DNA from: an uncultured Aquimarina sp.
Lineage (GTDB): Bacteria; Bacteroidota; Bacteroidia; Flavobacteriales; Flavobacteriaceae
Direction: 5' to 3'
NCBI GenBank assembly: GCA_947496555.1
Contig: CANMDH010000025.1
Location: 1-64,000, forward strand
Length of the DNA: 64,000 nucleotides
Shown in pieces: positions 8,508 to 16,193 of the stretch; within the stretch, counting starts at the first letter, position 1; each line of letters begins with the position of its first letter. The notes beneath the pieces are model-generated. The model saw nothing but the letters and a program-made list of their open reading frames with translations, made no database searches and had not been told where the DNA came from. The position numbers were made by a program, and so were the translations under genes.

Positions 8508-8873
8508 TTAACTGCACTCACAACCTGATCCCACAACCCACTTGCAACATGGGTCATTTTCACATTCAGCTTTCCTTTTGTTAGAACATCCACAATTTGA
8601 TGTAGTAGCACAGGTTCGTACACTATTGCCAGGTTCTTCACATGCTATACCATCATTATCTCTGTCTAAATCATTTCGACATTTTGGATCAGCTTCGAAT
8701 GCGGCCTGTGCAGCTGCTTGAGAAGTGTAATTTGCACAATTGGTATCTCTACAGTTTGTTGATGAGTCAGTGTCTAAGTCTTCTATAGAAGTATTTTCTT
8801 GACCATTCGAACAAGAGACTAGCGTTGTTGCAACAAGCAGAAAACCTAATATTATTGGTTTGATATTTTTCAT
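8508..8873 (-). CDS. Lipoprotein with an Excalibur calcium-binding domain
   Basis: 121 residues. A lipoprotein signal (LVATTLVSCSNG) is followed by an Excalibur domain: NCRDTNCANYTSQAAAQAAF then DLDRDNDGIACEE, with the DxDxDGxxCE loop that binds Ca2+ in relatives. A second Cys-rich segment (about 90-121: CATTSNCGC, CENDPCCKW, CECS) is unusual and carries at least eight Cys. Excalibur domains are known on secreted nucleases and surface proteins, and a secreted nuclease is encoded in the same run. The role is unproven. Confidence 0.75.
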   Translation of the reverse strand: MKNIKPIILGFLLVATTLVSCSNGQENTSIEDLDTDSSTNCRDTNCANYTSQAAAQAAFEADPKCRNDLDRDNDGIACEEPGNSVRTCATTSNCGCSNKRKAECENDPCCKWVVGSGCECS

Positions 8874-8883
8874 TTCTATTGGA

Positions 8884-9135
8884 TTAGTTAATTAATAAGA
8901 GTAGTAAAAAAGAAGTCGAGGATAGCAATATGAATAATAGAATAAGACATCCACTTCCTTTAGACTTCTTAAAAGGTTTTCTATAGGTTAATCCAGGAAT
9001 TCCTGTTCTGATAGAATACCCTTTAGAACTTAAAGATCCTCGTTTGGTTCTGTAACTTGGAGATATACCTGATTTGCTAATGTTCAACCCAAATCCTTTT
9101 CCAAGTTTTATTCTTTTGTTGTATTTGAATCCCAT
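8884..9135 (-). CDS. Small DUF4236 protein with C-terminal membrane anchor
   Basis: 83 residues: a DUF4236 domain (MGFKYNKRIKLGKGFGLNIS, then SGISPSYRTKRGS) and one C-terminal membrane helix (about 62-82). It is a paralogue of the N-terminal half of the protein at 4867-5397; RGSLSSKG is shared exactly and most flanking positions are similar. The pair probably arose by duplication within this cluster. Function unknown. Confidence 0.72.
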   Translation of the reverse strand: MGFKYNKRIKLGKGFGLNISKSGISPSYRTKRGSLSSKGYSIRTGIPGLTYRKPFKKSKGSGCLILLFILLSSTSFLLLLLIN

Positions 9136-9139
9136 ATTA

Positions 9140-9916
9140 TCAAAAATTTACATTTGCACCACAATTAGGGCATTTACACCAATTTTCCTCTTTGTCATTT
9201 TTAACCTTCTCTATAAAAGCTGAGCTGATAATTCCTGTTGGTAAAGCAATAAAACCTATGCCTGTTAAAGCAATTATTGCACTTAAGAATTTACCAAGAC
9301 CTGTAATTGGATAAACATCGCCATAACCTACGGTTGTTAATGTAGCGACAGACCACCAAAATGCTTCACCAATGTTTGCGAATTTATCTGGCTGAGCTTG
9401 ATTTTCTATATAGAAAATTAATGTTGATGATAGTGTTAAAAGAATAAATGCTACAAAAAATGTAATCGCGAGTTCTGGTTTAGACTCTTTGACAATAACG
9501 CTTATAGTCTTTATAGATTTAGAGTATCTTCCAAGTTTTAAAATTCTGACTAGCCTTACTAGACGTAAAATTCTAACTATCCGAAGGTCAAAAGGCATCA
9601 ACATTGGTAGATAAAATGGTAAAATAGAAACTACGTCAATAATTCCGTAAAGAGAAAAAATATATTGAATCCTCGTTGAGTATTTCTCGTTTCTTTTTTT
9701 TGAATCTAAATCGGAGACCCAAATTCTTATAGCATACTCTATTGTAAAAGTTATTATGGATACAATCTCAATTATCTGAAAAACTATATAATAGTTAGTA
9801 TATAAGAAATTATAAGATTCTAAAATCAAGCAAATCACATTCAGAATAATGAGGCTATAGATCAAACGAGTGAAATTCTCATTATGATTAATTATATGAT
9901 GTAGGTTTTTTTTCAC
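9140..9916 (-). CDS. Voltage-gated potassium channel
   Basis: 258 residues with the six-helix Kv plan. S4 is clear as RIVRILRLVRLVRILKLGRY with Arg/Lys every third residue. The pore helix WSVATLTTVGYGDVYP contains the K+ selectivity filter TTVGYGD. S1-S3 lie at about 18-115 and S6 at about 208-232 (SAIIALTGIGFIALPTGII). The C-terminus ends with CKCPNCGANV, a half zinc ribbon not usual for simple prokaryotic Kv channels. The tail could be a redox or metal sensor, which is inference. It acts in the inner membrane. Confidence 0.9.
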   Translation of the reverse strand: MKKNLHHIINHNENFTRLIYSLIILNVICLILESYNFLYTNYYIVFQIIEIVSIITFTIEYAIRIWVSDLDSKKRNEKYSTRIQYIFSLYGIIDVVSILPFYLPMLMPFDLRIVRILRLVRLVRILKLGRYSKSIKTISVIVKESKPELAITFFVAFILLTLSSTLIFYIENQAQPDKFANIGEAFWWSVATLTTVGYGDVYPITGLGKFLSAIIALTGIGFIALPTGIISSAFIEKVKNDKEENWCKCPNCGANVNF

Positions 9917-9922
9917 TTCGTT

Positions 9923-10060
9923 CTATTTAGGAGGTTTCCTTCTATGAGGTTTTACAGTAACAGGTTTTGGACCTGGTTTTGGTTTATTTGGATTTGGTCT
10001 GGGCGTTGGAGAAGGAGTGGATCTTCTGTGTGGTTTCACTGGTACAGTTTTCTTTGCCAT
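9923..10060 (-). CDS. Small proline-rich basic protein (45 aa)
   Basis: A short frame fills the gap between the channel gene and the PH-like gene exactly: its start is 1 base after the upstream stop and its stop is 6 bases before the channel start. The product begins MAKKTVPVKPHRRSTPSP and ends KPVTVKPHRRKPPK, with TPRPNPNKPKPGP between. It is made almost wholly of Pro, Lys, Arg, Thr and Val, and the block PVKPHRR / TVKPHRR occurs at both ends. It has no membrane segment. A disordered nucleic-acid or SH3-like partner ligand is possible. Perfect packing in the operon supports it as a real gene. Confidence 0.55.
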   Translation of the reverse strand: MAKKTVPVKPHRRSTPSPTPRPNPNKPKPGPKPVTVKPHRRKPPK

Positions 10061-10061
10061 C

Positions 10062-10478
10062 TTATGTGTTTATAATCGTTTGTTCTACTTGATTCAAAAA
10101 AGCTAAAACTTCATCAGTCTTCATCCCTTTGATTTGAAGATTAATTTTTGCACCTCCATTTGACGAAATAATTAGATAATGTTTTCTGGTAATTAGGAAA
10201 AGAGCTATACATAAGGCACTAAAAGAAATTCCAAGAAAAAAATTTATGCCTGATATAAAAGTTACTATTATAGAAATTATTGCTAACGCAACTAATACTA
10301 AATAGCTTTTATAACGGATTTCAATAGAGCTAATATTTTTTAGAAGTACACTTACTACATGTGCTTCTCCCCATTTCTTTGCAGAGTATAGCACTCTTAG
10401 ATTGCTTAGTGTTACTATTTGGTTTTTTGATTGTTTAATGATTTTCTCATTGTTTAATAACAGTTTACTGTTTTCCAT
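10062..10478 (-). CDS. Membrane protein with a bacterial PH-like domain
   Basis: 138 residues. The start (LLLNNEKIIKQSKNQIVTLS, then NLRVLYSAKKWG) is the first half of a bacterial PH-like domain that senses or binds at the membrane. Two membrane helices follow (about 60-78 and 80-96), and the strand-rich remainder (HYLIISSNGGAKINLQIKG) completes it. It is the first gene of the 14-gene minus-strand run, so the run's main promoter should lie in 10479-10570. Confidence 0.6.
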   Translation of the reverse strand: MENSKLLLNNEKIIKQSKNQIVTLSNLRVLYSAKKWGEAHVVSVLLKNISSIEIRYKSYLVLVALAIISIIVTFISGINFFLGISFSALCIALFLITRKHYLIISSNGGAKINLQIKGMKTDEVLAFLNQVEQTIINT

Positions 10479-10569
10479 TTTAAATTTTTATGAGATTAGG
10501 ATTTATCAAACTTACCAACCTTAATTACCAATCCCTTGTGGATTTCCACAGCGCATCAAAATGTTATAA

Positions 10570-10607
10570 AAGAAAAGACCTGTTAGGTATAAAAACCTAA
10601 CAGGTCT
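10570..10607 (-). terminator. Rho-independent terminator after the YegP-type gene
   Basis: A perfect 13-bp stem (AGACCTGTTAGGT at 10576-10588 with ACCTAACAGGTCT at 10595-10607) with a 6-base loop. On the minus strand it is followed by TTTTCTTTTAT. It lies 43 bases past the stop of the gene at 10651-10839. Confidence 0.8.
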
Positions 10608-10650
10608 GTAGCACTTGTTACCCCAAACAAGCTCTATGTATTTCCAATAT

Positions 10651-10839
10651 TTATTCTAATGTTAAGTCTTCTATATCGGCGTTGGGAGCATTTGTTTTTA
10701 CAGATTCTATCCCATTTTTGCAACCTTGTTTTGTTACATACATTTCACTAGTTGCTATTTTTTCACCATTACCCGCATGTAAATTGAAATAATATTGATC
10801 ATTTCTACTTTTGTGTATTTTAAACTTTGGATCTGCCAT
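10651..10839 (-). CDS. YegP/DUF1508 family protein
   Basis: 62 residues forming one DUF1508 unit: FKIHKSRNDQYYFNLHAGNG, then EKIATSEMYVTKQGCKNGIE, SVKTNAPNA. The family is usually present as one or two tandem units in a small cytoplasmic protein of unknown role, and this one has a single unit. It has its own terminators on both sides, so it is monocistronic. Confidence 0.85.
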   Translation of the reverse strand: MADPKFKIHKSRNDQYYFNLHAGNGEKIATSEMYVTKQGCKNGIESVKTNAPNADIEDLTLE

Positions 10840-10883
10840 TCTATATTCGATTTTAAGATTAATACTTGAGCAAACTTATCAAG

Positions 10884-10920
10884 ACCAAAAAAGAATCCCT
10901 CGTGGAAAACCACAAGGGAT
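10884..10920 (-). terminator. Terminator after the response regulator gene
   Basis: ATCCCTCGTGG (10895-10905) pairs with CCACAAGGGAT (10910-10920), one mismatch, with a short A loop. On the minus strand the stem is followed by TTCTTTTTTGG. A partial copy of the same stem (ATCCCTTGTGG...CCACA) occurs near 10529-10548. Confidence 0.7.
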
Positions 10921-10944
10921 AGAAAATATTATATAAAAAGTCAA

Positions 10945-11613
10945 TTAGTCAATTAATCCTAGTTGATTAACTGTATACACAAGCTGTATATTGGTTTTGG
11001 CATTAAAATCATCACGAAGCTTTCGTATTTTATCTTCTATAGATCGTCTGCTATTAGGTGTAATATTGTTTTCTATGAAGTATTGACTTATCTCATCCTG
11101 TTTATATCCTTTTGCTAATAGTTTTAAGAGTTGTACTTCGTATTTATCCAGTTGTAGTACATTTTTTTGGTGTAAGGCATCTTTAGACACTGGGCAGGTA
11201 TAGATGTTCCCCTGATCTACGGCTGTAATGGCTTTTGTTAGATGGGGCAGTCCATAAAGTCCTTTACATACATAACCATTGATCTTGTGGTTTGTAAAAA
11301 AGGATTTGATGATAGCAGGTTTCTTTTCTCCTGTAAAAACTATGATTTTAATGTCGGGTTGTATCTTTTTAACTTCTTCAATTAATTGCTTTCCTGTAGT
11401 AATTGTATGTTTTTTATAGTCTAAAGCAAAAGAAAGATCACTAATCAACAAATCATACGGATTACCTTTTTGAATGGCTTCTTTTATTTTGAGGATAGTT
11501 TTATCGCAGAACTGCGCGGTGTCTACAAATGTATTGGTAAACTCACTTACTGCAGAAACTATGCCTAGATTATCGCTATCTTCATCTTCAGCTATCAAAA
11601 TTTTTGTAAACAT
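10945..11613 (-). CDS. Response regulator (REC plus LuxR/NarL-like HTH)
   Basis: 222 residues. The receiver domain (1-130) has the acidic pair in ILIAEDEDSD, the phospho-acceptor Asp in DLLISDLSF (about residue 59), Thr in IIVFTGEKK and Lys in YVCKGL. The output domain (150-222) has KYEVQLLKLLAKGYKQDEIS and RRSIEDKIRKLRDDF, matching a LuxR-type helix-turn-helix of the kind found in Bacteroidota. It lies 12 bases downstream of a sensor kinase gene, with which it should form a two-component pair. Confidence 0.9.
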   Translation of the reverse strand: MFTKILIAEDEDSDNLGIVSAVSEFTNTFVDTAQFCDKTILKIKEAIQKGNPYDLLISDLSFALDYKKHTITTGKQLIEEVKKIQPDIKIIVFTGEKKPAIIKSFFTNHKINGYVCKGLYGLPHLTKAITAVDQGNIYTCPVSKDALHQKNVLQLDKYEVQLLKLLAKGYKQDEISQYFIENNITPNSRRSIEDKIRKLRDDFNAKTNIQLVYTVNQLGLID

Positions 11614-11625
11614 ATTTGATTCAAA

Positions 11626-13575
11626 TTATGGAGTAAAAACAATGTTTGCTTTAAAACCTTCTTCTGGTTTTGAGTCAAAAGTAATGGTTCCACCTATGTC
11701 TTTTATGCGGATTTCCACATTGCGAAGTCCATTTTTTGAGATTGTTTTTTTAAGATTCGTTCCAATTCCATTATCGATATAGTTAACAGTAATCTTTTTC
11801 TTCTCTTTTGCAAAGGTAACAGCAACTATAGTTGCCTGGCTATGCTTTTTCATATTGGTAAGTAGTTCTTTAAGTACCCAATAGAGCTCTTCTTTTTTAA
11901 GTGGAGCAACCTCTGTCCAAAAGCTTGTCTCTAGTTCACTAGTAATAACTTTGGTATTTTCATCTCCATAGGAATCTAAGAGGGAGAGGAGTTCATCACC
12001 ATATTCTTCTCCGGTTTCGATTTTATGATCACGTGAAAAATCTCTAAGCTTATGATAAACCGTATCAAAACCCTTTAGGATTTTAAGATTTTCCTGATCA
12101 CTTGTAAAACCTGAAACCTTTTGCAATTGAAGTAGGAGGTAGTAGAGATCATTGCCCACCTCGTCATGCAGTTTTTTGGATAATCGGTTATTGGTTTTAT
12201 GTCGTTCTTCTATTCGTGCAATTTTGGTTTGTTGTTTACGACGGTAATTAATAAAAATTCCAATACTAGATGTGATGATCAAAAGTATTGCTAAAGCCAG
12301 TTTTTGGTTGTTATCTTTGATAGATTTTAAATCTTTTTCTGCATTTTTTGCTTTCAACTCTAAGTTTTCTTCTTCTTTTTTGCTTGAGTCAAAGCGGATA
12401 GCTGCATATTTATTTTTAGCAATGTCTCTAGCCTTTGTAAGGCTATCCTTAATTTCGATATAAAGATCAGAATAGATCTTTGATACACTTATATTCGAAA
12501 GGTTTCTTAAATAGGATAGTGCTTCTAGTTTATCATCTATGTTATTTTGTTCAGCAGTAAGTTTATATAATTCATTAGCGTGTTTAATAGCTTTTAATTC
12601 ATTTTTCTTGGAATAATATTTCATCAAATGCGAATTGCTTGCTATAAGTCCTTTAATATCATTTTCAGTTTTGCGAATATCAATAGCCTCTAGTAGTTTA
12701 TCTTCTACATTTAAAAAATTATTAGAAAGCCACTGAGTATATGCTAGATTATCTATTACTCTAGCATATTCTTTTTTGTTTTCAATTACAGATTTGCTTT
12801 TTGATAAACTATCATATAATTTAATTGCTTTACGGTATTCTTTTCTTTCTCTTAAAGTCAATGCTTTAGTATTGATAAGTATTGCACCACTTTTAGTGGA
12901 CTTATTCAATTTAATAGCTTTATTAATTTTCTCTAGAGCTTGTTTATAATTTAATTGCTTTCTTAGTGCAATTGACAGATTAAAATATACATTAATCAAT
13001 GAAACGCTGTCTATTTTTGGTTCTAAGTATTCTAAAGCTTCTATTAAGGTAGTTTCCCCAGAAAAATAATCACTGTCATCAATAAGAATTCTTCCCATTA
13101 TGTTCAGTTTTTTACCCACTTGCACGCTATCTTTCAATTCTATAAATATGTTCTTTGACTCATTTAAAAAATAGTAAGCGCTGTCATTCTTATTTTTATT
13201 ACGATAATACTCCGCGATTTTAAAATAAGCCCTACCGATCTGAATATGGTTATCTGTTTTTTGTGCTAGAGAAAGCATCTTGTGTGCATATAGCAATACA
13301 CTATCGGATTCCTTGTTTTTTTTATGTAATAAAACTTTATAAGATAAAGAACGTAAGGCAATTGAATCCTCTCCCTGCTTCATTGATTCGAAATATACTT
13401 TATCTATATACCCGATACGTTTAGACAGTGTGCAGTCTCTATTTTTACTTAGTTTAAAGTATTTTGAAATATCGGTATTTGAATTTTTTTTAGAGAGAAT
13501 TCCGTCCTGGGATTTGCTACATCCAATGATTGTAAGAATAAAAATTGAAATTAAAATGTAATAAACTGGCTTCAA
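11626..13575 (-). CDS. TPR sensor histidine kinase (HisKA_3/HPK7 type), lipoprotein-like
   Basis: 649 residues. An N-terminal lipobox (IFILTIIGCSKS) leads to a periplasmic TPR array (about 80-350), one membrane helix (about 425-443, LALAILLIITSSIGIFI) and a cytoplasmic kinase. The H box is SKKLHDEVGNDL with His as acceptor. The ATPase has LKELLTNMKKHS (N box) and NYIDNGIG (G1), with NGLRNVEIR (G2). It is the partner of the downstream regulator. A TPR-lipoprotein plus HPK7 plan is common in Bacteroidota and often reads cell envelope state or peptides. Confidence 0.88.
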   Translation of the reverse strand: MKPVYYILISIFILTIIGCSKSQDGILSKKNSNTDISKYFKLSKNRDCTLSKRIGYIDKVYFESMKQGEDSIALRSLSYKVLLHKKNKESDSVLLYAHKMLSLAQKTDNHIQIGRAYFKIAEYYRNKNKNDSAYYFLNESKNIFIELKDSVQVGKKLNIMGRILIDDSDYFSGETTLIEALEYLEPKIDSVSLINVYFNLSIALRKQLNYKQALEKINKAIKLNKSTKSGAILINTKALTLRERKEYRKAIKLYDSLSKSKSVIENKKEYARVIDNLAYTQWLSNNFLNVEDKLLEAIDIRKTENDIKGLIASNSHLMKYYSKKNELKAIKHANELYKLTAEQNNIDDKLEALSYLRNLSNISVSKIYSDLYIEIKDSLTKARDIAKNKYAAIRFDSSKKEEENLELKAKNAEKDLKSIKDNNQKLALAILLIITSSIGIFINYRRKQQTKIARIEERHKTNNRLSKKLHDEVGNDLYYLLLQLQKVSGFTSDQENLKILKGFDTVYHKLRDFSRDHKIETGEEYGDELLSLLDSYGDENTKVITSELETSFWTEVAPLKKEELYWVLKELLTNMKKHSQATIVAVTFAKEKKKITVNYIDNGIGTNLKKTISKNGLRNVEIRIKDIGGTITFDSKPEEGFKANIVFTP

Positions 13576-13604
13576 AAGTTATATCAATTTGTGTACTACC
13601 AAAT

Positions 13605-13645
13605 TAATAAAAAAGAAAAAGGCTTTGCAATTTTGCAAAGCCTTT
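13605..13645 (-). terminator. Terminator after the small acidic lipoprotein gene
   Basis: AAAGGCTTTGCAA (13618-13630) pairs with TTGCAAAGCCTTT (13633-13645). On the minus strand it is followed by TTTTCTTTTTTATT. It isolates the small lipoprotein gene from the kinase gene. Confidence 0.8.
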
Positions 13646-13652
13646 ATTCAAA

Positions 13653-13823
13653 TTATCCATTATTATCTTCATCCTCTTCACTACTTTCTTCCTCTAGAGT
13701 TCCATCTTCACCCTCAGTGGCGAATTCTTCAACACCGATTTCTTCGGCGATGTCGGAGGTTGTACAAGAGAATAATGACATATTAAATAAAATGATTCCT
13801 AATATTAAAATTGCTTTACGCAT
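13653..13823 (-). CDS. Small acidic lipoprotein
   Basis: 56 residues if translation starts at the internal ATG at 13821-13823. That choice gives a normal lipoprotein signal (MRKAILILGIILFNMSLFSC). The frame is open for another 23 codons upstream, but those would put a non-signal segment first. The mature part (TTSDIAEEIGVEEFATEGED, then Glu/Asp/Ser run) is very acidic and probably disordered. The role is unknown. A strong terminator separates it from the kinase gene, so it is not cotranscribed. Confidence 0.6.
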   Translation of the reverse strand: MRKAILILGIILFNMSLFSCTTSDIAEEIGVEEFATEGEDGTLEEESSEEDEDNNG

Positions 13824-14199
13824 GACTTCTGAATTTTGAAATTTGACATAGCGGTTGCTGTCTGGGGTTTTAGCCCAGAGGATAATTGCCAATCAGCAAC
13901 TCATTTAAATTCAGAAGAGGCCTCTTCTTTGTTTGGGAAGTATGTTTGGAAAGTCGAAGACAGAAAAAGTTAATTGTACTTCCCAGTTTCAGTTACCTGA
14001 TCCTGTCTTGTATTTCCGGTTTTGAATTGATAGTGTACATTAGTCCTAGTTGTACAGAAAAGGATTATTACCAATTCGATACCGCAATTTTCAACAAAAA
14101 GTTTAGTAATGATTGGAAATAGAATGGAAGTCTGATAGAATTTCAGTAGAAACTAGTAATAGTAAAGCTTTCAATGTGTTTTTCCACAATGAAATTTCC

Positions 14200-15024
14200 A
14201 TGAAATTTCCTACTTTTATAGGCATACATCAACAATTCATGGAGGAATTCAAGAAAATTGTAGCACTATCATTTATAAAAGCGAAGAAAGATAATCCACT
14301 AGCTACCTCGAAAACTGCACTTGCTAAAATCATTTCTAAAAAAATAACTGAAGGAAAGGAGGAAGGGGACGAAAGACATTACAAAACTCTTTCAAATTAT
14401 TATGAATTTTATTTTCATAATGGAAAAAAACAGACCCCAACTAATACAATTATAAATAAATTGCTTAGCTATTTGGCATATGACTCTCAGAAACAATTTA
14501 TAGACAATCAACCAAGTGATTTGAGTTATTTAGAAAAAGTACCTTTTGTAGATTACCAGCCAAAATCATTAATAAAAAAAGAAGGAGATATCTCGGATGT
14601 TGAAGAAGATATAGAAGATGGTGTAACGAGCATTAATATTAAGGGTAATAGAGGAACATTAAAACAAATAATTATAACGATAAGTTTTATAGCGATTGCG
14701 TCTCTTATATATTTTATTCCGAATTGGGAGCAAAAGGATTGTATGACCTGGAAAGAGGATCATTATGAATTAGCTTCCTGTCAAAAAAGCCATGATCCAA
14801 AGATTATTCCTATCGATGAAAAGCTATTAAAAGAATTTAGAAAGATTAAAGTAGATACAAGTTTTACTTTTTTTAATGATGATGGTAATGCATTAGTGTG
14901 GTATTATAAATCAGGGGGTGAGATTGAGTTTTTTAATTCAAAAGGAACACATCCAACCGAGAATAAGTTACTAAAACCAGTTACACAAACCATAGTTCGT
15001 AAATATGTTTTTGGAGAAGAATAA
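14200..15024 (+). CDS. Single-pass membrane protein of unknown function
   Basis: About 274 residues from the ATG at 14200; the frame is open further upstream with only a TTG (14113) as an earlier start. The N-terminal part is helical and basic (about 1-90, FKKIVALSFIKAKKDNPLA). An acidic linker follows, then one membrane helix (about 181-198, IITISFIAIASLIYFIP). The C-terminal domain (MTWKEDHYELASCQ then a strand-rich part) is likely periplasmic. I do not recognise a family. It is 5 bases upstream of the DNA glycosylase gene, which suggests cotranscription. Confidence 0.6.
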   Translation: MKFPTFIGIHQQFMEEFKKIVALSFIKAKKDNPLATSKTALAKIISKKITEGKEEGDERHYKTLSNYYEFYFHNGKKQTPTNTIINKLLSYLAYDSQKQFIDNQPSDLSYLEKVPFVDYQPKSLIKKEGDISDVEEDIEDGVTSINIKGNRGTLKQIIITISFIAIASLIYFIPNWEQKDCMTWKEDHYELASCQKSHDPKIIPIDEKLLKEFRKIKVDTSFTFFNDDGNALVWYYKSGGEIEFFNSKGTHPTENKLLKPVTQTIVRKYVFGEE

Positions 15025-15029
15025 GTACT

Positions 15030-15716
15030 ATGACTTTCGACAAACAAATCATCAACTTCTACAAATCCCTAGCTCATAAAACCATAAATGGGTTAGCAAA
15101 GTCGGTTACCGTTATGAATCCATACCAGGATTCCTATGTGCTCGAGGTTTCTTCAGCGTTTTATAATAAATATTTTAATGATACCTATATCCGTAAATTG
15201 ATTTTGGGCATCAACCCAGGTAAATCTGGGGCAGGGGTGACTGGTGTTCCGTTTACCGATACCAAAAACTTACAAGAGTGTGGCTTCAAATGGTCAAAAG
15301 AAGAGTCCTATGAGCCATCTTCAAAATTTATTTATAATTTGATCTCGAAATATGATAGTCCCAAAAGGTTTTACAGGGATTTCTTTATTAGCAATGTTTG
15401 TCCGCTAGGGTTTACCAAACAATCGGATAAAGGTAGGACGGTCAATATCAATTATTATGACCTGATCGAGTCGTTAACCGCTACAACGCCTTTTATCTTA
15501 GAGAGTTTACAAACACAAATTGGTTTTGGGATCGATATCAGCAAAGTCTTCTGCCTGGGAACTACAGAAAATTATTGGTATCTAAAAAAACTAAACGATG
15601 AGCATCATTTATTTGGCGAAGTTGTTCCGTTAACGCACCCCAGATATATTATTCAGTATAAAAAGAAAGAGGAGGAGCGGTATATTGATATGTATTTAGA
15701 GGCATTGACTTCGTGA
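15030..15716 (+). CDS. SMUG2-like uracil-DNA glycosylase family protein
   Basis: 228 residues. Motif 1 is ILGINPGKSGAGVTGVPFTD and motif 2 is THPRYIIQYKKK, with a central SNVCPLGFT. These match the SMUG2/DUF4918 branch of the uracil-DNA glycosylase superfamily, which excises damaged bases in base excision repair. It is intact and of normal length. Two fragments similar to its 5' and 3' ends lie at 16637-16712 and 20668-20773 around a large foreign gene, so a second copy once existed. Confidence 0.85.
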   Translation: MTFDKQIINFYKSLAHKTINGLAKSVTVMNPYQDSYVLEVSSAFYNKYFNDTYIRKLILGINPGKSGAGVTGVPFTDTKNLQECGFKWSKEESYEPSSKFIYNLISKYDSPKRFYRDFFISNVCPLGFTKQSDKGRTVNINYYDLIESLTATTPFILESLQTQIGFGIDISKVFCLGTTENYWYLKKLNDEHHLFGEVVPLTHPRYIIQYKKKEEERYIDMYLEALTS

Positions 15717-15756
15717 ATTTGCTATTTTCTTAAGACTAAGCCCTTAACGAATATTA

Positions 15757-15985
15757 GAAGGGTGAGGCTCTCGAACCCTGAATCAGAAACTACCATATCC
15801 GGACTTCGAGAACCTCAGTCCTCAACTACATCTGAACCCTGAGGTTACTCGAAGGGAGAGTAGCAATGAGTATTATCCCGGACTTCGAGAACCTCAGTCC
15901 TCAACTACATCTGAACCCTAAGGTTACTCGAAGGGAGAGTAGCAATGAGTATTATCTCGGGCTTCGAGAGCCTCAGCCCTCAGTG
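15757..15985. repeat. 79-bp tandem repeat, 2.3 copies
   Basis: Copies begin about 15799, 15878 and 15957 at exactly 79-base spacing. Each carries GGACTTCGAGAACCTCAGTC and GGTTACTCGAAGGGAGAGTA. The first two differ at very few positions. Because CTTCGAG and CTCGAAG occur in both orientations, each unit can fold into hairpins. A related dispersed core (GAAGGGTGAGGCTCTCGAAC) starts at 15757. The array ends at the stop of the bacteriocin-like gene. Confidence 0.85.
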
Positions 15986-15986
15986 A

Positions 15987-16193
15987 TTAGTTACACAAAC
16001 CGTCGCCATAATCCTCATCGGTCCAACTGATACACCTTCCAATACAATCGCACGATGAATAACTAGGACAATCGTTGTCACTATAACAAGCACCATGTCC
16101 ATTCCATACTCCATCTGATGCTCCTGAAATTGATTTTAATTCGCTTCTTTTTAAGATATTGGCTCCGTCTATTGTTAAAATGTCTTTTTTCAT
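15987..16193 (-). CDS. Bacteriocin-like Cys-rich peptide precursor
   Basis: 68 residues. The leader MKKDILTIDGANILKRSELK followed by SISGA resembles the double-glycine-type leaders of Bacteroidota peptide precursors (ELKxISGG), with GA in place of GG. The core (about residues 27-68) is rich in Cys, Ser, Asp and aromatic residues: ACYSDNDCPSYSSCDCIGRC, then a final LCN. Six Cys are visible. Cleavage after GA, export by a peptidase-containing ABC transporter and disulfide formation or modification would be expected from the leader. No such transporter or modifying enzyme is in the window. Confidence 0.65.
   Translation of the reverse strand: MKKDILTIDGANILKRSELKSISGASDGVWNGHGACYSDNDCPSYSSCDCIGRCISWTDEDYGDGLCN

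Noticed and set aside
13886-14122. 78-codon frame on the plus strand upstream of the membrane protein gene
   Set aside because: It overlaps the next gene's 5' region and the sequence has no domain or signal. A leader peptide cannot be excluded.
15757-15985. CRISPR-like array
   Set aside because: The period is 79 bases with no distinct spacers and only 2.3 copies. It is a plain tandem repeat, and no cas genes are near.
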